DNA of 30,836 nucleotides from a virus, in IMG/VR virus record IMGVR_UViG_3300009545_000051, positions 1-30,836 of that record; one strand, given 5' to 3'. Position numbers and translations under genes: made by a program. The notes below the pieces were generated by a model. That model made no database searches, was not told the origin of the DNA, and saw nothing but the letters and a program-made list of their open reading frames with translations. Below are positions 7,270-15,694 of the stretch, piece by piece; within the stretch, counting starts at the first letter, position 1, and each line of letters opens with the position of its first letter.

Positions 7270-8099
7270 CGAAACGACGGCATATCGCCTCCATTGCTGC
7301 GGCAACCATGCTGCTGATTGGCGGCCTGATTACCGGCGTCGTAGCGCTCGAACCCGCCGGAACGGCACCCCGCACCGCGGCTCATTTCCCGCCCAAAGGC
7401 GGGGAAGGTGGGGGCGGTGAAAAAGGCGAAACGGGCCTGAGCGTTCTAAACGGCAGTGGCTCCCCCAGCAGTGGCACGGGGCGCGTGGGCGAGTTCTACA
7501 TCGACACGACGGCGCACGCGATATGGGGGCCGAAGCTCTCCTCGACGTGGAGCGGCACCGGCCCCACTTCGCTGTTGGGGCCGACGGGACCGCCTGGCTC
7601 GACCGGCGCGACTGGGCCGCAGGGACCGCAAGGGATTCAGGGCACAGCCGGTGCCGAAGGGAAAGAAGGGAAAGCCGGACCCGAAGGCCCGCAGGGCGTC
7701 AAAGGGCTGACGGGCGCCGAAGGCCCCAAAGGCGCTACCGGTGAAAAAGGTGAAAACGGGCTGCCCGGAGCGACCGGCGCACAGGGTCCCGCCGGCCCCG
7801 CGGGCAAACTCGAAATCGGCGCGGTGGTCGAACCACTGAAAGAACGCGCCCAAAACACTCTCTTTGAATGCTCGGGCGCGAGCGCTTGCCTCGTCTACCT
7901 GACGATTTCGTCCAAACCCGAACTCACGGTCTACAAAATCGAAATCGAAGCGGAAACGATCATCGAAGCGAACTACACCGGCAAAGTGGCTTCCGAAAAA
8001 CGGCCGTTTACGTTCGTGCTCGCCGCCGGGAAAAAGTGGAAAGTCCCAACGACTGCGACCATTACCGAAATCAAATCGACCTATCAGGTGCTGTCGTGA
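7266..8099 (+). CDS. Signal-bearing collagen-like protein
   Basis: A 277-residue protein. Residues 1-28 form a signal peptide or anchor (basic MTKRRH, then a hydrophobic core AAATMLLIGGLITGVVAL). A Gly-rich stretch follows, then VGEFYIDTTAHAIWGPK (residues 74-90), a motif that often precedes collagen repeats in phage fibres. Residues 105-180 are 25 uninterrupted Gly-X-Y triplets rich in Pro, Glu and Lys. The C-terminal 97 residues are a beta-rich domain (VYKIEIEAETIIEANY) with two Cys, a likely trimerisation head. Virion fibres normally lack export signals, so this may be displayed on the host surface, or the hydrophobic segment may anchor a fibre. Glu codons are nearly all GAA, unlike the preceding glycosyltransferase. 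Confidence 0.88.
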   Translation: MTKRRHIASIAAATMLLIGGLITGVVALEPAGTAPRTAAHFPPKGGEGGGGEKGETGLSVLNGSGSPSSGTGRVGEFYIDTTAHAIWGPKLSSTWSGTGPTSLLGPTGPPGSTGATGPQGPQGIQGTAGAEGKEGKAGPEGPQGVKGLTGAEGPKGATGEKGENGLPGATGAQGPAGPAGKLEIGAVVEPLKERAQNTLFECSGASACLVYLTISSKPELTVYKIEIEAETIIEANYTGKVASEKRPFTFVLAAGKKWKVPTTATITEIKSTYQVLS

Positions 8100-9001
8100 T
8101 CTACGCCCAACCCGGGACCGCCTTTCAGGCCGTCCTCGACAACGCCCCGACCGGACTCGTTGGCACAATCGGAGTTCGAGTGATCCGCGACCTCGACGGC
8201 GCTACCGTCATTGCACGCACCACAGCGAACATAACCGAGGTGGTCGCGGGGTCGGGGACGTATCTGGCAAAACTGGCGGCCGCGCCGGCCGAAGCCGGCA
8301 GCTATCTCGTCTTTTGGGACACGGGCACCGTGACGCCCTCGACTACCTCGACCGAGGAAATGGTCGTTGGCGCAGCCACGGCGCTAAACCCCCCGCCGAC
8401 GGGCAGCGAACTCTGCACTCTCGCCGACGTGCGGCTGCTAATGCAGAAGGCGGCGACGGATACCGCACAGGACGCCTTCATTCAGTCACAGATTCTCCGG
8501 GTGTCGCAGGAGGTCATGGACTGGTGCGAGCGACAGTTCGCCCCGGTCGAAGAACATGCGACCAAGACATTTAGTTGGGAACGGACGGGCACGCTCGTCA
8601 GCTTCGCCCCGTTCGACCTGCAGAGCGTGGACAACCCGGAAACCTCCGTTGTTGCCGACAGCGACAACGCGACGCCCTACGTGCTCACCAAGGAAGAGTA
8701 TCGGCTGTGGCCGTATGAGGGACGCAACGGCGTGTTCACCGGAATGAAGGTGCAGCCGTTCGGCGCCTCGTACGGCAGCATTGAGTGGCCGACGCGCCAG
8801 CTTACGGTAACGGGCAAGTGGGGTTTCCCTTCGGTACCCCTGCCGGTCGTTGACGCGACGGCACTGACGGTGGTTCACCGGATCACCGGGAATGTAGCGG
8901 CCTATCGCTCGCCCGACGAAGGTCCGGTTGCCGTCCCCAAGCAGGGCTTCCCCACGGAGGCGCTCCACATATTGGCGAAATACAAGCGAGTGCCGTTCTA
9001 G
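8096..9001 (+). CDS. Head-tail connector with N-terminal beta-sandwich domain
   Basis: A 301-residue protein from GTG 8096, overlapping the preceding TGA (GTGA). Residues 1-90 form a beta-rich domain (TAFQAVLDNAPTGLVG, TVIARTTANITEV, GSYLVFWDTGTVTP) that looks Ig-like. From about residue 103 (ELCTLADVRLLMQKAATDTA, then DAFIQSQILRVSQEVMDWCE) it has the helical pattern of the gp6/gp15-type head-tail connector family, which forms the ring beneath the portal. The C-terminal part (RLWPYEGRNGVFTGMKV, LTVTGKWGFPSVP) is also seen in fused adaptor proteins. The fusion of a beta-sandwich to an adaptor is the notable feature. Position after the capsid block fits the connector role. Confidence 0.75.
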   Translation: MIYAQPGTAFQAVLDNAPTGLVGTIGVRVIRDLDGATVIARTTANITEVVAGSGTYLAKLAAAPAEAGSYLVFWDTGTVTPSTTSTEEMVVGAATALNPPPTGSELCTLADVRLLMQKAATDTAQDAFIQSQILRVSQEVMDWCERQFAPVEEHATKTFSWERTGTLVSFAPFDLQSVDNPETSVVADSDNATPYVLTKEEYRLWPYEGRNGVFTGMKVQPFGASYGSIEWPTRQLTVTGKWGFPSVPLPVVDATALTVVHRITGNVAAYRSPDEGPVAVPKQGFPTEALHILAKYKRVPF

Positions 9002-9444
9002 TGGCCGCCACCTCGGCGCCCGCTGTGAAGGCTGCGCTACTGACGCTAATGCGTGCTACTGGCTCGCTGTCCGACGTGCAGCTTGAATATGCACATCCCG
9101 GAGCGACGATCCAGCAGGAATACGTCTTCTACCACAAGACCAGTGAGCGGGAGAAGGCTGCGGCCCTCGGCCGGAAGCGCCGGGATGAGGACTACGTCAT
9201 CGAACTGATTGTTGGCGTGGCCCGCGACGGCAACGACGCGCAGGCGGCCGAGGAGCGCTGCTGGGCAATCGTGTCGATTATCGAGAACCTCGTGCGCCTG
9301 AACCCCGGGCAGGCCGGGGACGTCATGGAAGGAATCGTCTCGGGCTGGGTGGTATGGGGCGGCGCTGAAATGACGCCGCTAATCGAGGCGGGACAGCGAC
9401 TAGCCGAGGCCGTATGCCGCGTCGAGGTCAAGCATCGGAAGTGA
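9001..9444 (+). CDS. Tail terminator-like protein
   Basis: A 147-residue protein from GTG 9001, which shares a base with the preceding stop. Sequence order fits tail terminator/completion proteins that cap the tail tube: an N-terminal helix (PAVKAALLTLMRAT), VQLEYAHPG, a charged region (KTSEREKAAALGRKRRDEDY), a central strand YVIELIVGVARDGND, a helix AQAAEERCWAIVSIIENLVR, and C-terminal strands. Similarity is pattern-level, and position between connector and tail tube supports it. It could alternatively be a head-closure protein. Confidence 0.6.
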   Translation: MAATSAPAVKAALLTLMRATGSLSDVQLEYAHPGATIQQEYVFYHKTSEREKAAALGRKRRDEDYVIELIVGVARDGNDAQAAEERCWAIVSIIENLVRLNPGQAGDVMEGIVSGWVVWGGAEMTPLIEAGQRLAEAVCRVEVKHRK

Positions 9445-9481
9445 GGGGCCACCTGGCCCCGTAACGCCCGCCGAACGCGGG
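9445..9481 (+). other. Two adjacent hairpins after the tail terminator-like gene
   Basis: GGGGCC/GGCCCC (9445-9450 with 9455-9460, loop ACCT) and CCCGC/GCGGG (9467-9471 with 9477-9481, loop CGAAC). No T-run follows. They may slow transcription or define an mRNA end before the abundant tail-tube message. The rest of the 121-base gap up to 9565 shows only a leader with an AAAGGA ribosome site. Confidence 0.45.
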
Positions 9482-9565
9482 TGTGGACGAAACCCTCGCC
9501 GTAGGCCGCGCAGGGCGGCAGACGGCCCGCAAATGGCCCTAAACGGGCGACAGAAAGGACCCGCA

Positions 9566-9790
9566 ATGCGGTTGATCTATCGCGGTCCCGTTCAGGGCGT
9601 TTACGTGCTGGACGGCAACGACGAGGTGCGCTTCACCGTCGTCGGCAAGGAGGACGAGCCGGACGCGCTGGTTTATCAGAGCGACACGGTCGAAGTGCCC
9701 GACAGGGTCGGGAAGAATCTCGCCAAGCAGGACACCTGGGAAAAGGTGAGGGCGCCTGCAGCGACGTCAAACGACAAAGGGAGTAAGTAG
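9566..9790 (+). CDS. Small protein upstream of tail tube
   Basis: A 74-residue protein. ATG 9566 is preceded by AAAGGA at about 9553. The sequence MRLIYRGPVQGVYVLDG and EVRFTVVGKEDEPDALVYQS is a compact all-beta pattern, with a charged disordered tail ending KGSK. Similar small beta proteins precede the tail tube gene in several siphoviruses, but I cannot name the family. Its stop directly abuts the tail-tube ATG (TAGATG). Confidence 0.6.
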   Translation: MRLIYRGPVQGVYVLDGNDEVRFTVVGKEDEPDALVYQSDTVEVPDRVGKNLAKQDTWEKVRAPAATSNDKGSK

Positions 9791-10783
9791 ATGGCTCTAG
9801 CAGGTGGCCTTTCAGCACAGTTCGGGATGGCCGACGAGACGACGTTCGCCACGATCACTCCGCCGTCGCGGTTCTTGGAGTTCAACAGCGAATCCATCAA
9901 AAAGACGCTTGAGCGTCTGACGTCGTCGGGCCTTCGGCCGAACCGGCGTAATGTGCGCAAGCAGCAGTGGACGACCGGCCGCGAAGGCGTTGCGGGTGAT
10001 ATCGAGTTCGATATCAACACGCAGGGCTTCGGACTTCCCTTCAAGCACGCGCTGGGGAATATCACATCCTCGCAGCCGAACGCGGGCTCATTCCCGACCG
10101 TCTGGGAGCACACGGCGACTGTCGGCCAGCTTGACGGCAAGTCGTTCACCTCCCAGATCGCGGTTGGGGACACGGGAGGCACCGTCCGAGCGTTCACTTG
10201 GTCGGGTTGCAAGTTCGTCAAGTGGGAACTGATGTGCGACGAGAACGGCTTCCTCAAATTCAAGCCGACGATCGACGGTGCCAGCGAGTCCACGGCGACG
10301 GCGCTTGCGTCGGCAGCCTACGCGGCCAACGCCGTGCCACTCGCCTACACGGGCGGGGAAATCAAGATCGCGGGCAGCGAAGTACCGACCAAGAAATTCT
10401 CCCTGGCCGGCGACACGCAACAGAAGCTGGACCGCTACTTCATGCGCGGCAGCTCGTCTCAGCAGAAGAAAGAGCAGCTGGAGGCCGGGCTGCGCGCCTA
10501 TACCGGCAAGCTCGACGTCGAGTTCATGGGGCTGACTGAGTACAACCGCTTCGTCAACGGGACGGAAGCGGAAATCACGGCCTTCTTCGAGGGTCCGGTC
10601 ATCGCCGGCACCTTCAAATACGCTGTCGAGGTCACACTGCCGGCCTGCCGTTTTGACGGCGAAGGCCCCGACGTCACGGGTGCCGACCTCGTGGACATCT
10701 CGCTCCCCTATGTCGCGCTGGACGACAACGCCGGAACGGGCGGTGTGCAAATTCGGTACAGGACAATAGATACTGCCCCCTGA
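9791..10783 (+). CDS. Major tail tube protein
   Basis: A 330-residue protein resembling the phage tail tube family that polymerises around the tape measure. Visible features: MALAGGLSAQFGMADETTFATITPPSRFLEF, cut here at its natural turns (an early GMADETTF loop and PSRFLEFNSESI), then a basic linker, GVAGDIEFDINTQGFGLPFK, and late strands KLDVEFMGLTEYNRF and GTFKYAVEVTLPACRF. The DIEFD and GLPFKHALG segments are typical of the long-form actinophage tube proteins. Size and position before the chaperone and tape measure genes are correct. Confidence 0.85.
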   Translation: MALAGGLSAQFGMADETTFATITPPSRFLEFNSESIKKTLERLTSSGLRPNRRNVRKQQWTTGREGVAGDIEFDINTQGFGLPFKHALGNITSSQPNAGSFPTVWEHTATVGQLDGKSFTSQIAVGDTGGTVRAFTWSGCKFVKWELMCDENGFLKFKPTIDGASESTATALASAAYAANAVPLAYTGGEIKIAGSEVPTKKFSLAGDTQQKLDRYFMRGSSSQQKKEQLEAGLRAYTGKLDVEFMGLTEYNRFVNGTEAEITAFFEGPVIAGTFKYAVEVTLPACRFDGEGPDVTGADLVDISLPYVALDDNAGTGGVQIRYRTIDTAP

Positions 10784-10828
10784 ACCTAGGCGGCTTCGTG
10801 CGGCGATCCGTTACCTGGAGTGTGACTA

Positions 10829-11281
10829 ATGCCTCGCTATGCCGTGCGGGACCAGGGCCTTGCGATGGTCGGATTCCAGCAGCTCAACGTCGCCCTAGGT
10901 CGGATCGGTGCGGGGAAGGCCGACTTCGGCCTCGCCTACGAGCTTCAGCAGCGGCTTAGAACCATCGGGGAGGCAGTGGCAAAGGCAGCGCCGCAGTTCG
11001 TTAGTCACCGAACCGGCCGTCACGGCGACCCGGGCAACCCCAGCCTGGAGGAATCCGTGCGCGTGAGCGTCACGCAACGGCAGGCATCGGTTTACTCGAC
11101 GGCCCTCCACGGCGGGGCGCAAAACGTGGGGGGCAAGGTTGGACGTAATCACGCCACGCTGCTGAAGCGAGCGGACGTCTCTGGCTGGATGATAAAGGCT
11201 GTCGGTTCCGAGCGGGAGTTTGTCCGCGAGGAGGTTGACAGCCTTTTGGAGTGGCTAGAGCGCGAATTCGTAGCGGGCTAA
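10829..11281 (+). CDS. HK97 gp10-like tail/neck protein
   Basis: A 150-residue protein. ATG 10829 has a TGGAG ribosome site at about 10814-10818. The pattern matches HK97 gp10-like neck/tail components: an N-terminal LNVALGRIGAGKADF helix, LRTIGEAVAKAAPQFVSHRTGRHGD, a central LEESVRVSVTQRQASVYS strand pair, the conserved-looking AQNVGGKVG loop, and a C-terminal amphipathic helix. In most siphoviruses this gene precedes the tail tube gene; here it follows. A tube-associated minor protein is the alternative. Confidence 0.65.
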   Translation: MPRYAVRDQGLAMVGFQQLNVALGRIGAGKADFGLAYELQQRLRTIGEAVAKAAPQFVSHRTGRHGDPGNPSLEESVRVSVTQRQASVYSTALHGGAQNVGGKVGRNHATLLKRADVSGWMIKAVGSEREFVREEVDSLLEWLEREFVAG

Positions 11282-11301
11282 TTCACACAAAAGGAGAATG
11301 C

Positions 11302-11715
11302 ATGGCAACACTGAGAATGCAGTTGGACGACGAGGAGTATGAGGTTGACCTGGACCGGCTGACGTTGGGCGAGGCTCGCCGACTGAAGTTGCAGGCAGGC
11401 ATGAAGGACCTGTCGCACTTCAACTTCTTTGACCCCGAGCAGATGGTGACGCTGTTCGCCATCGCCGTGCAGCGTGAGCACCCCGAGATGGGCGAGGCGG
11501 ACGTGCTCGCCAAGATCGAAGCGCTAGATGCGACCCCGATCCTTGAGAACTTCACCAAGCAGATCGAGGCCGCAGCCGCAGCGGAGGCCGAGGCGGACCC
11601 TACCGCCGCCGTTACGGCCAGCGTGGCCGACGGCTCAACAATCTCGAACAGTGGCGACCCGGCGATGAACCCCGAGCCCGATGGGAGCCAGTCCTCCTCC
11701 GAGTTTACGGCATAG
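11302..11715 (+). CDS. Tail assembly chaperone, short form (gpG-like)
   Basis: A 137-residue protein. ATG 11302 has an AAAGGAG ribosome site at about 11290. The start MATLRMQLDDEEYEVDLDRLTLGEARRL is broken here at its typical domain edge; it matches the N-terminus of actinophage chaperones, followed by helices DPEQMVTLFAIAVQREHPEM and EADVLAKIEALDATPI. The C-terminal third is low-complexity (Ala/Glu, then Ser/Pro). Such chaperones bind the tape measure during tail assembly and are usually made in two forms by frameshifting. The gene lies immediately before the tape measure, as expected. Confidence 0.8.
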   Translation: MATLRMQLDDEEYEVDLDRLTLGEARRLKLQAGMKDLSHFNFFDPEQMVTLFAIAVQREHPEMGEADVLAKIEALDATPILENFTKQIEAAAAAEAEADPTAAVTASVADGSTISNSGDPAMNPEPDGSQSSSEFTA

Positions 11716-11825
11716 AGCCGTGGCAGATGGCTCGGTACGAGATACCGGAGCTGGCCCGTATCAACGCAGAAATCAACGCCATGGACGAGGCGGCAGCGGA
11801 CGCATCCCGTAAATCGCAGCACTGA
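11712..11825 (+). CDS. Probable -1 frameshift extension of the tail chaperone (gpGT-like)
   Basis: The -1 frame relative to the chaperone is open from at least 11583 to TGA 11823-11825. Past the chaperone stop it reads IEPWQMARYEIPELAR followed by INAEINAMDEAAADASRK. The EPWQ-hydrophobic-pELaxIna pattern is typical of chaperone long-form extensions. I see no canonical X-XXY-YYZ heptamer before 11713, so the slip site is unidentified. The alternative is independent translation from ATG 11727, for which no good ribosome site is visible. Confidence 0.6.
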   Translation: MEPWQMARYEIPELARINAEINAMDEAAADASRKSQH

Positions 11826-11836
11826 GAGGTGACGAC

Positions 11837-14800
11837 ATGGCGGCACGTACTGCGGAGGTCATCTTCGTTGGCGATGCGGCATCGCTCATCAAGGCATCCA
11901 AGGAGGCGGCGGCTGCCACAGACGCAGCCGCCGCCAAGATCGAGGGCTCCAATCGGCGGGTTGCAGCCTCTAGTGAGGCTACCGCTCGCGCCAGCAAGTC
12001 CGCGTCGAAGGTAGGGCGCGACGCCGCAGCGGCCGTTGCCGCAGTGGTCGTCGGCTCGGCCGCCCTGGCCGTCAAGTTGGAAAAGGCCACGGCCGGTGTC
12101 GCTGCCGCGGGTGGCACATCCGTTGCAGCGGCTAGCAAGATCACGTCTTCGTTCAAGCACATGGCCGAGGGCGAGAACAGCGCCCGGATGGTGGCCGAAG
12201 CGTACTCAACCGTTGCGGGGGAGCTGAAGAACGTTGAGGGGCACGCCCTGAACGCGTCCGAGGCGCTCAAGGTGATGAACGCGGCCGAACGCTTGTCGTT
12301 GGCGACCGGCGAAGACCTGAAGTCCTCGACCGAAGCGCTCGGGAAAGTCATGCTCACGTATGGCATCCACGCAGAGGGCGCAGGTGCCGCGAGCGACATT
12401 CTGTTCAACGCCTCGAAAGCGACCGGCTCACAGCTCGGGACGCTCGCGCAGACCGTTGATCGAATCCGGGGCAAGCTCGGCGCGCTGGCGCCGACGCTCG
12501 GTGAATCGGCCGGCCTAATGGACGATCTGGCAAAGCATGGGCTCAGCGGACGCCTGGCGATGGGTGCGCTAAGCGGCACATTCAACACCCTCCTCGGAGG
12601 CGGCAAGAGCGTTGCCGCGATGGCGAAGCAACTTGGCCTGAACATCTACGATTCACACGGAAAGTTCGTCGGCCTGTCATCGGTCATAAAGCAGCTACAA
12701 CCGAGACTCGCTGGCCTGACGCAGCAGTCACAACTACAGGCGACCAAGGCTCTGTTCGGCGCGTCCGCCAACAAGCAGCTCCTGAGCATCATCCTCCAGG
12801 GGCCACACGCCTTCAACGCGGCGACAGCCGCCATGTCGAAGCATGGGACCGCCGCGTCGGCCGCGAAGAAGCAATCCGAGACGCTGGAGGGTGAGTGGCG
12901 CAAGGAGAAGGCCACCGCCGAGAATCTGGGTGGGTCGCTTGGCAAGGTGCTGGTTCCCGCCATGAGGGCGGCGACGTCGGCGATCATGGACAGCGTTGAT
13001 TGGCTGAAACGGCACGAAGCCGCAGCCATTGCGCTAGGCGCCGTTATCGGCGGCGTGCTCGGCTTGGCTATTTCGGTGTACGCCTACACCAAGGCCACCA
13101 AGTTCGTCAAAGCGACGCAGGACATGATCGGAGCCGTCAAAACGCTGGCGGCGAAGATCGCGGGCTCGTCCGCTGTGGTCGAGACGTCCTTTGCTGCGCA
13201 GGCTACGGCCGCCGAGGCGGGCGCTACCGCCACCGCTGCCGCACAGGACGGCCTGGCAACGGACATTGCTGCGAAGGACGCGGCGATCGTCACTGCCAAC
13301 GAGGAGGCCGGTGCCTCCTTTACCGCCATGCTCGGCCCGATCGCTGCCGTAGTGGCTGCGGTTGTCGCGGCGCAGCCACTCATCAACAAACTGACAGGTG
13401 GCGGGATCAGCGGCGAACATAATGCCGCCGCGCATAATTCGTTCGGCACCGCCGGCTTTGGCCTGCAGTCATCGGGTGGCAAGGCTGACAAAATCGCCCG
13501 CTTCCTCCAGGAACGTGGCGGTCTTCCGGCCGCCACGGCAGCCGGAATTACGAAAATCCTGGGCGCCGAATCGGGCCTGTCCACGACCAACGCCGGCTCC
13601 GAAGGCGCATACGGGATCGCGCAGTGGCTGGGCTCGCGGCTGTCCGGCTTGCGCAAGTTCGCGGGACGGCACGGCACCTCGGGTAACTCCCTAGAAACGC
13701 AGCTCGAATACCTGCTGCACGAACTGCACGGCCCGGAAAAGGGTACGCTCTCAAAGTTGATGAAGGCCTCCTCGGTAGGGGCGGCCGAAAAGGTGTTCGT
13801 TGAAAACTTCGAGCGACCCGCGAAGTCAAATTACGGTGCAATCTACCGACGTGCGAAGACGTACCACATCAGCTACGGCGGTAAGCACATTGGCTACAAT
13901 GCCGCAGGCGGTCCTGTTGAAGAAGGCATCGTCCACGCGCACTACCACACGCCCCAGCACGGCCACCCGACCCGAACCAGTGGTACGGGTACGGTGCAGA
14001 CACTAGAACAGGAACACGAAGCGGCCAGCAAGGTCAAGAAAGCTGCGGCGAAGGCAAAGGCGCACCTGCTGTCGCCGCAGCAAATCGTAGCCTGGGCCGA
14101 ACAGCACGTCGGCAAGTTCGCCGAGTCCACCGGGAAGAACACCGGCCCGGAACTGGACAAGCTGCAGGGCGAATTTCACACTCGCGCAGCCGCATGGTGC
14201 GCCGAGTTCGCAACGACCGCCGCGATGATGGGCGGGGCGAACAAGGCAATCCGTACGGCCTCGGTTGCGACGATCCGCCAGTGGGCCGAAGAGGGCAGCC
14301 ATGGCTACCGCAAGGGCGTCAGCCACACTCCTCATGTCGGCGACATGATGATGTTTGGCAACAGCCACGTCGGTTTCGTGCGCTCGGTCAACGGCAGCAA
14401 AGTGACCACGATCGAGGGCAACACCTCCTCGGGCAAGGTTGCGATCAAGACGCATGGCGTGGGCGAAGGTGACTATGCGTCGCCGATCTATCGCAAGTCC
14501 GCGACGGGTGCCGGCGCGTTGAAAGAACTCACCGCAGGTTACGCCACAGCGGCGAAGGAAGCGGCCAAGAAACTAGCAGCCGACGCAAAACAGGGCCAGT
14601 CGCAGCTCTCGAAAATCCTGGCCGCCGTTCATTCAGGCAAGCTCGAAAACCTGACGCAAGTGGTCGGAGCCAGCCACGATAAATGGCTGGCTCGCCTTGA
14701 GGCGAAGCTATCGGGCTATCACACGTCCAAGCTGACTGACCTCAGCGGCAAACTGGTCGCAGCCCACTCCAAGTCCCTCGCCGCGATGCAGCAGGCGCTC

Positions 14801-15694
14801 GCGCGTGCCTGGCACGAAACGGTGGCAACAATCCGGTCGAAGATGACCGAACTCGTTTCCGAAGCCGGCAAGGCGTGGAAGGCGATTCAACAAGGCGTGA
14901 TCGAAGCCGCCCACAACGCCAAGATCAAGGCACTCGAAAGCGGCCCCCTGTCCGGTGCGCTGAAGAAACAGCACGAAGAAGACGAAGCGGAACAGGCCAG
15001 GCAAACCGAAGAATCGAACAAGAAGGCGTTGGAAGACGCACAGAAGCACGTACGCGAAGCCAAGGGAAACGAAAACCCGGAAGAACTGAAAACCGCGGAA
15101 GAAGAACTACGCCACGCCGAAGAAGCGATAACGCATTTCAAGCGCGAACAGGATGAGAAGCGCGAGGAAACGCAACTCGAACAGGAACGCAAAGGGATAG
15201 ATCAGGCACAGGAAATTGAACTGGAATCCCTCGACGCGCGGCAGGCGCAGTACGAAGCGATGCTGACAGGGCAGCTTGCGGCCCTGGGCTCGCAGCTCGA
15301 AAAGGGCGAGATAGCTTACGAAGCCTACGCGGCGAGGGTGAACGCGATACTCGCAAGCGTCGGGATTGCCTACACGCCCGAAGGGCCTGGCCCGACGCCG
15401 GCACCGCCTGTCATCGTCAAGGAAACGAAGCAGCCGACTAGCCGTCATCGGGCGTCGGGCGGATCCGTCTACTCGCCCCCGTATTGGGTGGGCGAGGTAG
15501 GCCCCGAGCTGTTCACTCCTGGTGTCGCTGGCACGATCACCCCGGCCAGCCGTTCAAGGGCGGCAGCGGGCGCTACAGGGGTCGCTGGTGGGCCATCCGT
15601 TCTGTTCACCGGCCCCGTCACCATGGGTTCGCGCCGGGACGCTGACCGCCTGGCCCAGCAACTCGCACACAAGCTCGCCTACGGAGGGCGCTAA
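11837..15694 (+). CDS. Tape measure protein with two peptidoglycan-hydrolase domains
   Basis: A 1285-residue protein that sets tail length and is ejected ahead of the DNA. ATG 11837 has a GAGAGGTG ribosome site. Residues 1-370 resemble the TP901-type tape measure core. Hydrophobic segments lie near 395-420 (AIALGAVIGGVLGLAISVY) and 496-515 (LGPIAAVVAAVVAAQPLI). Residues about 549-680 form a phage-tail lysozyme-like domain with ILGAESGLS (catalytic Glu near 578), GAYGIAQW and a C-terminal ENFERPAKSNYG. Residues about 745-895 form a CHAP/NlpC-like domain with AAWCAEFA (C788), NSHVGFV (H844) and TIEGN (E860/N862). A long coiled coil spans about 1025-1165. The C-terminus carries the classic VGEVGPELFTPG motif. 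Glu codons switch strongly to GAA in the second half. Confidence 0.93.
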   Translation: MAARTAEVIFVGDAASLIKASKEAAAATDAAAAKIEGSNRRVAASSEATARASKSASKVGRDAAAAVAAVVVGSAALAVKLEKATAGVAAAGGTSVAAASKITSSFKHMAEGENSARMVAEAYSTVAGELKNVEGHALNASEALKVMNAAERLSLATGEDLKSSTEALGKVMLTYGIHAEGAGAASDILFNASKATGSQLGTLAQTVDRIRGKLGALAPTLGESAGLMDDLAKHGLSGRLAMGALSGTFNTLLGGGKSVAAMAKQLGLNIYDSHGKFVGLSSVIKQLQPRLAGLTQQSQLQATKALFGASANKQLLSIILQGPHAFNAATAAMSKHGTAASAAKKQSETLEGEWRKEKATAENLGGSLGKVLVPAMRAATSAIMDSVDWLKRHEAAAIALGAVIGGVLGLAISVYAYTKATKFVKATQDMIGAVKTLAAKIAGSSAVVETSFAAQATAAEAGATATAAAQDGLATDIAAKDAAIVTANEEAGASFTAMLGPIAAVVAAVVAAQPLINKLTGGGISGEHNAAAHNSFGTAGFGLQSSGGKADKIARFLQERGGLPAATAAGITKILGAESGLSTTNAGSEGAYGIAQWLGSRLSGLRKFAGRHGTSGNSLETQLEYLLHELHGPEKGTLSKLMKASSVGAAEKVFVENFERPAKSNYGAIYRRAKTYHISYGGKHIGYNAAGGPVEEGIVHAHYHTPQHGHPTRTSGTGTVQTLEQEHEAASKVKKAAAKAKAHLLSPQQIVAWAEQHVGKFAESTGKNTGPELDKLQGEFHTRAAAWCAEFATTAAMMGGANKAIRTASVATIRQWAEEGSHGYRKGVSHTPHVGDMMMFGNSHVGFVRSVNGSKVTTIEGNTSSGKVAIKTHGVGEGDYASPIYRKSATGAGALKELTAGYATAAKEAAKKLAADAKQGQSQLSKILAAVHSGKLENLTQVVGASHDKWLARLEAKLSGYHTSKLTDLSGKLVAAHSKSLAAMQQALARAWHETVATIRSKMTELVSEAGKAWKAIQQGVIEAAHNAKIKALESGPLSGALKKQHEEDEAEQARQTEESNKKALEDAQKHVREAKGNENPEELKTAEEELRHAEEAITHFKREQDEKREETQLEQERKGIDQAQEIELESLDARQAQYEAMLTGQLAALGSQLEKGEIAYEAYAARVNAILASVGIAYTPEGPGPTPAPPVIVKETKQPTSRHRASGGSVYSPPYWVGEVGPELFTPGVAGTITPASRSRAAAGATGVAGGPSVLFTGPVTMGSRRDADRLAQQLAHKLAYGGR

